From positions 4,577-68,576 of the forward strand of contig CAJJDN010000072.1 in assembly GCA_905182985.1 (NCBI GenBank): a DNA stretch of 64,000 bases, written 5' to 3'. This document shows, piece by piece, positions 1-11,145 of this stretch (positions within the stretch are counted from its first letter, which is position 1; each line of letters opens with the position of its first letter). The position numbers and the translations under genes are program-made. This stretch comes from Paramecium sonneborni (Eukaryota; Ciliophora; Oligohymenophorea; Peniculida; Parameciidae). Below the pieces are notes generated by a model, which ran no database searches, was not told where the DNA came from, and worked only from the letters and a program-made list of their open reading frames with translations.

Positions 1-1625
1 TTAAAACTGATACCTTCTGTATATAAATTATTTTAATCTAAGGGTATTTTAAATTATGCTAAATGATCTTTATATTTTCGGTATGTAGGTTGAATTTAAT
101 CTCCTGTTTTAACATCCCATAAGCAGATTGAGTTATCATCATTACCAGATGCTATTGTAGTTCCATCAGATGAGAAGCATACTGAGTAGATATAATTAGA
201 TACTGTCTTAACATCCCATAAACGAATTGAATTATCACAACTACCAGATGCTATTATAGTTCCATCTGGTGAAAAACTTACTGAGGAGATAAAACTATTA
301 TGACCATCTAATTAAGCTGTTTAGCATCCCGTCTTAACATCCCATAAACGGATTGTGTTATCATCACTACCAGATGCTATAGTTGTTCCATCTGGTGAGA
401 AGCATACTGAGTTGACAGCATATTAATGACCATATAATTTGGCTTTTTATTCCCCAGTTTTAACATCCCATAAACTAATTGACTTATCGTAACTACCAGA
501 TGCTAAGGTAGTTCCATCTGGTGAGAAGCATACAGAGTTGGCTCCATAATACTGACCATCTATTTTGGCTATTTATTATCCAGTCTTAACATCCCATAAT
601 CTGATTGCCTTATCATTGCCATCAGATGCTAAATTAGTTCCGTCTGGTGAGAAGCATACTGAGTTTACTCCATATTAATGACCATCGAAATTGGCTTTTT
701 ATTATCCAGTCTTAACATCCCATAATCTGATTGAGTTATCATAACTTCCAGATGCTAAAGTAGTTCCATCTGGTGAGAAACATACAGATTGGACCTTATC
801 ACTATGACCATCTAATTTGGCTTTTTATTATCCTGTCTTAACATCCCATAATCTGATTGAGAAATCAGCACTACAAGACGCTAAACTCTGTCCATCTGAT
901 GAGAAACATACTGATCGAACACAATCACTATGACCATCTAATTTTGCTTTTTATTAGCCATTCTTAACATCCCATAAACGGATTGATTTATCTGCACTCC
1001 CAGAAACTAAAGTAGTTCCATCTGGTGAGAAACCTACTGATTAAACACATTCACTATGACCATCCATGGCTGGTTATTATTCAGTCTTAAAATCCCATAA
1101 ACGAATTGAGTTATCACTACTACCAGATGCTAAAGTAGTTCCAATTGGGGAGAAGCATACTGAGTTTACTCCAAATTAGTGACCATTTAAATTGGCTTTT
1201 TATTATCCAGTCTTAACATCCCATAATCTGATTGATTTTTCATAACTACCAGATGCTAAAGTAGTTCCATCAGGTGAGAAGCATACTGAGTAGACTTTTA
1301 GTTAATGACCATCTAATTTGGCTTTTTATTTCCCAGTCTTAACATCCCATAATCTGATTGAGTTATCATAACTTCCAGATGCCAAAGTAGCTCCATCTGG
1401 TGCGAAGCATACTGATTGGACTTGATCACTATGGCCATCTAATTAGACTTTTTAATATCCTGTCTTTACATCCCATAAACGGATTGACTTATCATTACTA
1501 ACAAAGAAAAATAAAAACTTATTAGAAAAGAGCAAGCAGTGGACATAAAAATCAATTGAAAAGCCTTATTTTGGATTTAAACCTTGATGAATTGTTTGAC
1601 CTTCAAAATACAGTCTAATTTACAT
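1..1625 (-). CDS. Long WD40-repeat protein, 3' end cut by window edge
   Basis: About twelve WD40 units of 42 residues lie in one frame on the minus strand when TAA/TAG are read as Gln. Each has the form GHS-x2[37 protein letters not shown]. Twelve blades exceed one 7-blade propeller, so two rings or an incomplete pair are likely. The first blade (about 1480-1560) is degenerate apart from [14 protein letters not shown]. The C-terminal tail after the last blade (about 1-105) has a YKDHLAQFKIPL-type segment, also seen in the relic at 6.7-6.9 kb, so it is a family feature. No TGA is reached before base 1. The start is proposed at the ATG at 1625 (MQIRLYFEG...), but an upstream exon cannot be excluded. 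One 3-nt deletion near 1060 keeps frame. Function unknown; scaffolding through protein contacts is the general WD40 role. WD40 identity is certain, the 5' end is not. Confidence 0.85.
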
Positions 1626-1865
1626 TTGGAGATAAAATAAAATATTTGAAAAATGAATTTCATTTAGAATCGAAAATGGAAGGATTTAAATAAAATGATA
1701 ATAAAACTGGCAGATAATTTAATAGTATAAGGGTTAAGGGAATAATCATAAATTAAAAGAGTATTTTTCCAGGTTCATTAAATATTTGATAAATTTATAA
1801 AATATTAACAATAAATTGATGTTAAATAATTATATATTATTGTTTTTTATGTACATTACGTTATT

Positions 1866-4803
1866 TCAATTATCGTAATACCTTTCTCCTCGTTTTTTTT
1901 TCTAATGTATATCCATTTCTACCCAAATACCTACTTTTTGGCCTTCCATATTATATTCACCATCATAAGTGACTTCATTGCAATTTTTCATACGAAAACA
2001 AAAGCTTTCATCTAATTCTATCCACTTTCCAATCTTTTTTTAATTTCCTCCTTAATCATAGATCCGCCACCACTATGTATGCCTTTATACCTTATATAAT
2101 ATTTACATTTATTAATATTTTTCATTATCATATTTACAATACATAATATCCCATCTACCTACCTTTATTCCATCCATATTATACTCACCATTATAAGTGA
2201 TTTATTTACAAGGCTTAAACTTTTCATCAAATTCCACCCACTTTCCAATCTTTTTTTGATTTCCTCCTTAATCATATGATCCGCCACCACTATATATGCC
2301 TTTATACCTTATATAATATTTACATTTATTAATATTTTTCATTATCATATTTACAATACATAATATCCCATCTACCTATCTTAATACCATTCATGTTATA
2401 CTCACCAATATAAGTGACTTATTTATGTTCATAAAACTAATCATCCAATTCTATCCACTTTCCAATCTTGTTTTAATTTCCTTCTTAATCATATGATCCA
2501 CCACCACTATATATGCATCAATATAGCCTCTCTATACCTTATATAATACTTACATTTATTTATATCCTTCATTATATTTACAATACATAATATCCCATCT
2601 ACCTACCTTTTTGCCATCCATATTATATTCACCACTATAAGTGACTTATTTATAATCCAACCATAAATCTAATTCTACCCACTTTCCAATTTTTTTCTAA
2701 TTTCCTTCTTAATCATATGAACCGCCACCACTATTTATACGTCAATATTTCCACTTTATATATTATTTAATATTTACATTTATTTATATCCCTAATCATT
2801 TTATTTACTACACATAATATTCCATCTACCTACCTTCATGCCACCTTTATTATATTCACCATGATAGATGACTTATTTATGTTAACCAAACCCTTCATCT
2901 AAGTCTAACCACTTTCCTCTCTTTTTCTAGCTTCCTTCTAAATCATATTTACCTCCACCACTATTGATATATTTCCCTAATACTTAATAAAAATTTACAT
3001 TTATTTATATTCATCATATTAACTATATAAAATATCCCATCTACCTATCTTTTTTCTGTTTTTAAACGACCCCGCATAAATAATGGCTTCACTATTGATT
3101 AACAATTTGTAATACCTTTCACTCCTATAAATCTCAATTCCATTCTCATCAAAATTAATGAATCCGCTAATTTATTTAAGTATTAGAATACCATAACTTA
3201 TCTTGATATTGCAAATTTATTCTATTCCATCTACCAATCTTCTAACCTTAGATATTATATTCGCCATTATAAGTGACTTGATTATATTTAGAAAACTTTT
3301 CATCTAATTCTATCCACTTACCTCTCTTCTACTAGCTTCCTTCTAAATCATATTTACCGCCACCACTATTGATATATTCATCTTATACTTAATAAATATA
3401 TACATTTAATTTCGTTGATACATAATGTCCTATTTACCTACCTTAATTCCATTCATATTGTATTCACCATTATAAGTGACTTATTTATTTTCATTAAACC
3501 CTTCATCCAATTCTACCCACTTGCCAATCTTTATCTAACCTCCTTTTTTCTCATATGATCCACCACCACTATTTATGCATAAAATTTGCCCCCTAATACC
3601 TAATTTATTATTTACATTTATTGATATCCTTCATCAATATATTTACAAAATATAGTATCCCATTGACCTACCTTAATACCATTCGTATTGAATTCACCTT
3701 TATAAGTGATTTATTTATTTTCATTAAACCCTTCATCTAATTCTACCCACTTTCCAATCTTTTTCTAATTTCCTTCTTAATCGTATGTTCCTCCACCACT
3801 AATAATTTTTTTATATTCCCCTTCATATTATAAAATCTTTACATATATTTATATCCCTTTTAATAATTTTAAAAATAAATAATATCCCATTTACCTACCT
3901 TCCTGCCATTCCTATTATATTCACCCCAACAAGTGACTTATTTATAACAAAACCCTTCATCCAATTCTACCCATTTTCCAATCTTTTTCTAATTTCCATT
4001 TTAATCATATGATCCACCCCCACTAAATTTTCCCCTTTGTAACCTATAAATTACTTACATATATTTATATTCATCCATTTATTTATTGAAATGCATAATA
4101 TCCCATATACCTACCTTCATACCGTTCTTATTATATTCGCCATTATAAGTGACACTTTTATCATTATAATAAACTTCATCTAGGTCGATCCATTTACCTT
4201 ATTTATAACCATCTTTATTGTATGATCCACCTCCGCTAAACTTTAAAAAAAAAATTACATCTTGGCATTTTAATAAATATAATTCCATTTTCCAATTCTT
4301 AGGTCACTCTAAAATTCTCCTGTTTCAAAAATTTAAGCCTCTCTTTTCATAATGTAAAATATTAATAACTTACTTCCAATAATTTAGGAATAGATCTTTC
4401 CATAATCCGTATTTTTACCCTTCTTTATAGTATCCGCCAACATTCTTTAGAAGTTCTTTAGTCCAAAAAGCAATCCATTTACCATCTTTTTTTTTGTTTT
4501 TACCATACTAACCTTACCATGAAAGATTTTGTATTTGATCCATATTATTAAATGTTTCTAGTCTCTCAATAACATCACAGCCTTCTACTCTATATTTAAA
4601 GTTACAAATAAAATTTACACTCTCAAAATTGCTCCATTTTATGAATAGATGATTTATTAATCTAAGGTGAGCTTGATTTGAATTTTGATTTTCTCAATTC
4701 TTTACATTCTTTAATTATAACTCTAAACTTCTTTTTCAATAGTTTATCCCTCCGAATAAGTTGATTATTGGCAGCTCAAATGGGTTTAGTTTGAATTATT
4801 CAT
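1866..4803 (-). CDS. MORN-like tandem repeat protein, one intron per repeat
   Basis: The start is ATG at 4803 (MNNSNQTHLSCQQ) and the stop is TGA at 1866-1868. After a unique N-terminus come ten or eleven repeats built on GGGSYD-x2-G-x-KIGKW-[IV]-ELDE, then VTYNGEYN-x-NG-x-KVG-x-WDI. This glycine/tryptophan pattern resembles MORN repeats, which form beta-hairpin rods in membrane- or cytoskeleton-associated proteins, but it is not canonical MORN. Almost every repeat is interrupted at the same place: the exon ends in AT, a GT...TAG intron of about 25-45 nt follows, and the next exon opens T-GGN-GG, giving Ile-Gly-Gly-Gly. A divergent unit lies at about 3050-3180. A paralogue with the same architecture is at 15677-18273. 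Frames can be followed through the region with introns removed. The gene lies between two WD40 genes on the same strand. Molecular role unknown. Confidence 0.75.
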
Positions 4804-5040
4804 TTTTTAATTTAAATATAATTCTATTATATTTAAAAGGTTAAAGCTCTAAAATTGAAATTTTATTATCTATTTTTAAAGATTAGACATGGAAATCATA
4901 AACTATATAAAGATTAAATCCAATTTAGTTTATCATTTTAATATGAAAATCCATAGAAAAATAGTAGTTGTTTTTAATTATTTTATATAAAAACAAAGAA
5001 AATTTTAGAATAATTAATAATTAATTTTAATGATTTATAT

Positions 5041-6100
5041 AAATATGACCATCTAATTTGGCTTTTTATTACCCAGTCTTAACATCCCATAAACGGATTG
5101 ATTTATCATTACTACCAGATGCTAAGGTAGTTCCATCTGGTGAGAAACTTACTGATTAGACACATTCACTATGACCATCCAATTTGGCTTTTTATTATCC
5201 CGTCTTAACATCCCATAATCTGATTGAATTATCATAACTTCCAGATGCCAAAGTAGCTCCATCTGGTGAAAAGCATACTGATAGGACCAAACTATTATGA
5301 CCATCTAATTTGGCTTTTTACTATCCCGTCTTAACATCCCATAATCTAATTGATTTATCATCATTTCCAGATGCTAAAGTAGTTCCATCTGGTGAAAAGT
5401 TTACTGAGTTGACTCTCCATGTAAGACCATCTAATTTATTCAATTCATGAATTTTAATGTTCTTCCATTTACAATTTAATAGTAGTGCTCCATTTAGATT
5501 AATAAGACTAATGTCTACATTTTCGAATTCGGATCCACTTAGATTACATCTGACAAAATTTCCACCAATCAAACTAGTATCCCTTATTCTGATGTATTCA
5601 AAGCTTTAATTTTTAAGATCAACCTTCATCTGCACTAATAAATTAAGTCCATTTGACCCACATTGAATGAATTTTTAATCTATGGTTGTTAATTGAACTA
5701 AAAATTTCAGAAAATCAATGATGTTCTGATTCCCTGATATCTTCTTTATTAGATTTAATCTTTCCTTTTCATAAATTTATGAGGAAAAATCATTTTTACT
5801 AAAAGAATGATTTTAAATATTTCTTAAAATATTAGCAATTCGCACAATTTTATTTTCAACTTCCATTTAATTCTCTATATTATTTGTAAAAGATTCCTAG
5901 AACATATGATTATCTTTCTTTTAAAAGAATTCTAAAATATCTGAAATTTTCTTTTTCCTGAGTATTTGCAGTACTACTTTAAATGTTGAACTATCAATGT
6001 CCTTAATGGAGGCCATAATTTCATATAGATCTTCTTTTATTTAATAAACTTCACATTCCTCTTAATTAGATTAAATCTTGGAATGATTAGTGTAAAACAT
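5041..6100 (-). CDS. Pentapeptide/WD40 protein, truncated after three blades
   Basis: The start is ATG at 6100 ([15 protein letters not shown]). About 180 residues of helical sequence follow ([20 protein letters not shown] early on), then a short pentapeptide-like stretch ([19 protein letters not shown], about 5510-5570), and then three WD40 blades ending at about 5045. WD40 homology stops abruptly inside a DGH motif. Beyond it the frame runs without TGA to 4736, into the start of the MORN-like gene, with sequence that no longer looks like protein. Three blades cannot close a propeller, so the gene is probably truncated or rearranged, with its missing 3' part possibly related to the WD40 gene at the left edge. 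Related N-terminal sequence recurs as a relic at about 11.1 kb. Function unknown; it could be a pseudogene. Confidence 0.65.
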
Positions 6101-6699
6101 TATCTTCTTTAAAAATTATTTGTTTTTCTATAAATTTTAATATAGGTTAAATATGTATATATATATGATTCACAAATATCTTATTCATAAAAGCTCAATT
6201 AAAAACAAAAAATAATTAAAATTGGGTTTTGAATTTTATTGAGCATCAATTTCCAGAATTAATAATCAACTCACGATATTTTTAAATTTTTATTCCAGCA
6301 CATTCTTAAAAAATTTTTTTCTTTTAGTGATTCAACCATGATTTCTTTAAAAAATAAATAATTCATTTTATTACCAATAAATTTATTTAGAGAAAAAATA
6401 TACTTAATATATATCACTAATGTACTTTGGCAATCATTAAATATTAAATAGATGTGATTGAGCAAGAAAGATAAGCATACGAAATATATGTTTTTTCCTA
6501 TAATTTATTTTACGAACTTTGTTGCATACAACATTTTAAATTCTAGTAAGACTGAAAATTTATTAATTGAGTGCTACAATTCATTAATTTTATCTATAAA
6601 ATATTTATATGTATATTATCTTAAGTTTTAGAAGAGATTATACGAAATGTTTATGCAACATAAAATTTATCAACGGAAATTCTTCTTCATAAGCTGTAT
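6101..6699. other. A+T-rich spacer, no gene seen
   Basis: No frame holds protein-like sequence with the ciliate code. Upstream flank of the truncated WD40 gene on the minus strand and of a WD40 relic on the plus strand. Confidence 0.5.
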
Positions 6700-6943
6700 A
6701 CGGTGGATATGGTAATGGCTACACAGTCTGTTTCTCTCCTGATGAAAATACTTTAGTAGTTGTGATAATTCTATACGTTTATGGGATGTTAAACCAGGAT
6801 AATAAATAGAAGCAACAGACAAACGTTATGATATATTAACTTAATTTAAAACTTCTTTATTTGCTGATAATGTCTTTCTAGAAGGAGGTATTTATTTATA
6901 ACTTATTTAGTCAACCTCTTTACAATCCTACGAATATTATTGA
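6700..6943 (+). pseudogene. WD40-family relic: last blade plus C-terminal tail, frameshifted
   Basis: The plus strand encodes GNGYTVCFSPDENTLV and then, after a frame shift near 6765, [20 protein letters not shown] followed by RYDILTQFKTSLF and a TGA at 6941-6943. This is the end of a WD40-family gene: the tail aligns with the YKDHLAQFKIPL segment of the gene at the left edge. There are no further blades upstream and the blade is broken, so this is a decayed 3' fragment. It lies on the opposite strand to the WD40 genes to its left. Confidence 0.7.
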
Positions 6944-9825
6944 CTCCACAGTTATAGGCTTAAAATGCACTGACAAATGGAAGCATATTCTTAGGAAGTA
7001 TGATATAAGAATCGTAATAAAAGAAATGAAAATATTATAGAGCATATCATAAAATAAGTAATGTAATTTTATTATATAATTACAACTGGTTTTTTAAAAT
7101 TTAAGTCTCTGGAAGAGTAACTGAATTAAATCAAGAAATTAAAATGATTTAAATTTATTTAATGGTTTCAAAAATAAAATCAGAATATGGAATGAAGCAA
7201 TTTAAAGAAAGGAAAGAAAAGAATAAGGAGAGTTAGAGAAATTTCTAAATTTCACTATTAACTTGTCAAGGAAAATTTAAAACAAAAAATTACATAAAAA
7301 CAAGAGATCCGAATATAATTATTTTATTCTTTAGAAACTTTAATCTTCTGACACTATCTTTTACAATTTGACAACTCATTCAAATTTTTTTTTTTTAATC
7401 TACAGATTAAAACTTACATTATTCTTTTTAAATTTCTGGTTCCTCTAAAATCTTCAGCTATGCAGCTCTTCAATTTAGGCTTATATAATATGTTTAATTA
7501 CTTTATCATTTTACTTTAAGAAATTGTTCCTTTTGCAATTTGACTAAGAAATTCAATTTTATTATTATCCTTTTGATATTATTTCAAAATATGATTTATC
7601 ATTCTGACTCATAAAAAGTATTACTTGTTAGATATTATAAGTATTGATTTTTAAGAATAAATTAATCTTTTATTAATTCTAAATTAAATGCATATATGCG
7701 CTTTTAATCTAACTATTGACAGATAAAGACATTGAGGTCAAGCTATACATGCTAAAACTATATTTTAAAAAAATTAAAATAACTAATGTTACAAAATTTA
7801 GAAAACCAAATCATCAGTTGATATAAAATGCTAAGAATTAATAAAAAATATTAAACAATCAAGTTTAATAGATAATAATTAAAAATTACTTTTCGATAAA
7901 CTTCATTTAATAAGATGCTTATCTTTAAGTCTTTAGTGCATAAATTTTGCTTATCAAATAAGATTCCAAGGATTTTTAGGAATTTATATCATATGATTTA
8001 AATTCCCAATTTATAGTTTAGTAATTATAATAATTTATTAAAGTCACCATATTTCTTATCTGACCTCATACCCTTATGGACTGGTGGAGAGACATTTATG
8101 GAAATGAGATTCCAGATTAGGTGTAATTCTACTCAAGTTGAAAATTACAGAAAAGATCAGCTAATGGGAGTGAGGCTTATAGCACAAAATACACTGACAT
8201 AAAGAAAAAGGAACTATTTGATCGAATTTTAACCAAATTAATTATAAGCCTAAGTATTTGGATATCATGAAGATGATGAGCTCACTGTATCAAATTTATT
8301 ACTTTATTTCTCTCTTCTTAAAAAATCCAGCCTAACAATAGGATTAAAACAAAAATCTATGCTAATAAGCATTTACAGCTATCTAATATTAAAATTATAG
8401 TAGTAAATATAAATGTACACTAATAAATACAAAATAGTTTTAATAAAGTTAACAATAGATAATGGCAGAAATTTACATGATAAAAATTGCTAATATAATA
8501 ACTCAAAATTCATAATTTTATTTTGATTCTTTCTAATCATATACATTATATATTTGTTTTGCATAAATCAATTTTAACTATTTTTCTTAGCCTCAAGAAA
8601 TCGTGAATTGGTAAAAATTTATGGCCTTCAATGATAAAGTTTTTCAAGTTACTAATTATTAATTTAAACTGATTATATTGCTTTTTCTTTGATCCCAAAA
8701 GATTTAAAAATAAATTTTAGATTCTCTTTTTTTTAAAATGCATTTATTTGTTTATTTTTTATTTTTTTGCTTCAAATCGATAAAATAATAAAAAAAAATT
8801 TTCAAATCATGTTTTTACTCAATTCCTTGATTTTAAAATTTTGTAGAATATTAATGAAATGATGGCATCCCTTCGATTGTTTAATGATATTTAAGCTGAT
8901 TAAATTATTTATAATAATTGGCTTTTCAATTTTAAAAAATATGAAAATTTATAACTTATTTACTTTCTCTATATAAAGATGAAAAATATCAATAGATTTG
9001 TTTTGTAAAAAGTTACTCCTTGCTGTTCCTTTAAATTTTTTTTGTTCTTTATTTGTTATAATAAAAATTAGAAATCAACATTTTATTATGTTCTTTAGCT
9101 AATTCTAGACTCAAATTATAGATTAATTAATTTAATTTTTGTTAAATTTCCCATAATGATTATAGTTATTCAAGATTTTTTAAGCAGTTTTTCGCTTATA
9201 TACTGGAATTGAATCGTCTGAAAGATCCCTTAAGAAACTGGACGAAGAGATTGATATGATAATCGCAAATTTCTTGGAAATTTTTTTTAGTTTTGATTTT
9301 AACGTGGCAGAACGACTAATATTGAATAGATGAAAAACATGAAGGTATGTAAGACTTAAGGTTATATCAAGAAGTCTTTTTAAAGGCTGACAATATTGGA
9401 AGGATTTTTCTTATAAGGCAGTTTTTGATCTATATAAAAACATTGTAATTTCAATTTTTACAGTGAATTGATTATTTTTTATATATATTAGATAAAATAT
9501 TAATACTAAGGATATAGGTGTAAGGTAATTATTAAATTTGTTTGGGGAATTAAAAAAACCGTAAAGCAATGCAATATTTATTCTCTAAATATTCTTAAAT
9601 AATTAAGCAATTACAAATAATATGTTGAAGAACATTAAGAATAGTATGAAATTGATTAGTAATCTGATATAATGAGAATATTAACAGATTATTAAGTAAA
9701 TATGCTTCAGGAAGAAATAAAAGAATATAGTAACGCTATCAATTAAAATACTCTGAAAATAGGAGTGATTGATTTAGTTTAGATTAATAAAATTTGAGAG
9801 ATATCTATCTATACATTCAATTATA
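6944..9825. other. Long A+T-rich stretch without a convincing gene
   Basis: TGA occurs often in all frames and no recognisable domain was seen. One TGA-free run (8098-8526, plus) starts with ATG but has no family signature and is no longer than chance allows at this base composition. Confidence 0.45.
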
Positions 9826-10182
9826 TCACATTCTTGAAAAGAACTGAATTGATTCGACTTTTTCAAATAAATTTTCCATAAATAAAATTTCATTAATGTT
9901 ACCTAGAAATTAAATCATTTTTTTTAAAATAAACGCAATAGAAATAAGAAATATATCATCCCTTAACTTCGTATGGAGTAATGTATTCCAGTAGCGCTAG
10001 CGTAAATGTAAACCATCTTTATAATTCATGTAGAATCTTTTGTGAGAAATTAAGGCACACACATAGGTATTTTTGTCAAAGCTAATTATTCTTAGACTCT
10101 TCTTATAGCTAAAAAGGAGATCATCAGCATTTGTAAATTTATAGAAATCGGCTTTCATCTCCTTTTTATAAGTGATTATCAT
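9826..10182 (-). CDS. Possible small hypothetical protein, 118 residues
   Basis: Starts MIITYKKEMKADFYKFTNAD and ends at TGA 9826-9828, with one in-frame TAG and one TAA read as Gln. The N-terminal half uses more G+C and a more even amino-acid mix than the surrounding DNA, which is the only reason to list it. No signal peptide, membrane segment or known motif is evident. A run of this length without TGA can arise by chance, and no neighbour gives context. Low confidence. Confidence 0.25.
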
Positions 10183-11025
10183 TTTTTTTATTAATTAAGT
10201 CCAAAACTAGTAATTTTATGAATTATACTAAATTATTTCTTTCCTTCTGTCTTTTCTTGTAGATTTTGATATTTATTGAACAGACAATTCTATTTATTTA
10301 TTTGAGATACATTTAAATTTTTATTTACTCTGAGTTTATTCGATATCCTTAGAATAATTCTATTCTTATTATGCTACTAATACGGATCTATTTAGCTGAA
10401 TAGTTTTCGAGTAAATAATTATAATTTCTCTATCCTTTATTTTCTAGCTCACTTTAACTCAAATAGAAAGATCTATCAAAAGTCTCATAAATTAGGTTTT
10501 CCTAAAAAATCCTTATCTCAAAATAAAACAGCTAAAATTAGAAATCTCATGAATATAAAATAAATTGAATAATTTCTGTAATATAGTAAATAGAATATAA
10601 TAATTATTACAGATTACTTCAAGTTTTCTAATTTAATCCTAATTTATAGCTTCACTCAATTAAAATGATAATAAATATTAAACTTAGTCAAATTAATATA
10701 GGAAGATTAATGTTAAAGTTCAATATTATAGATATAAAATAATTATTTATTCAATGTACGAATTATCTCCTTTTATTTGATTTCGCTATTTAATTTACAA
10801 CGTTAATGAAAAAACATCTGATTTTCCATTTACTATTTGTACTCTAAAATTTTGATTTTACATTTTGATCTTCTCAATCGAAGTGACAAGAAGTTAAGCA
10901 GCATTTTACCATTAGAACATAATATTTTTTAGAAATAAACTAAGAATTAATAAGAATATTAGATTTAATTTTTGATTAAATTAATTGAAAGTTAAGACGA
11001 TCTTCTAACAATTATTCTTGATCTT
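10183..11025. other. A+T-rich stretch, no gene seen
   Basis: Dense TGA in all frames; no repeat, RNA gene or domain recognised. Confidence 0.4.
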
Positions 11026-11145
11026 GATGTATTCAAAGCTTTGGTTTTAAACATTCTATTTTCATGTGCACAAAAATTAAATCCATTGAACCTATATTAG
11101 AATAAATTTTTATCTATGGTTGTTAGTTAAACTAATAAAGAAATT
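11026..11145 (-). pseudogene. Relic of the pentapeptide/WD40 gene N-terminal region
   Basis: Nucleotide alignment by eye with 5588-5712 shows the same order of near-identical blocks: TGATGTATTCAAAGCTTT, then a diverged centre, then TTTTTATCTATGGTTGTTA. In the minus-strand protein this is the stretch just before the pentapeptide segment. Neither the upstream helical part nor WD40 blades are attached, so it is an isolated, decayed fragment in the same orientation as the intact copy. Confidence 0.6.

Noticed and set aside
1..1500. WD40 tandem DNA repeats as a satellite or CRISPR-like array
   Set aside because: The 126-bp period is exactly three times 42 codons in an open frame; it is coding.
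1866..4803. Regular 200-230 bp units as a non-coding satellite
   Set aside because: Units translate to one conserved protein repeat with introns at the same phase.
8098..8526. 142-codon plus-strand frame without TGA
   Set aside because: No domain and no neighbour support; with TGA as sole stop in A+T-rich DNA such a run is not unlikely by chance.
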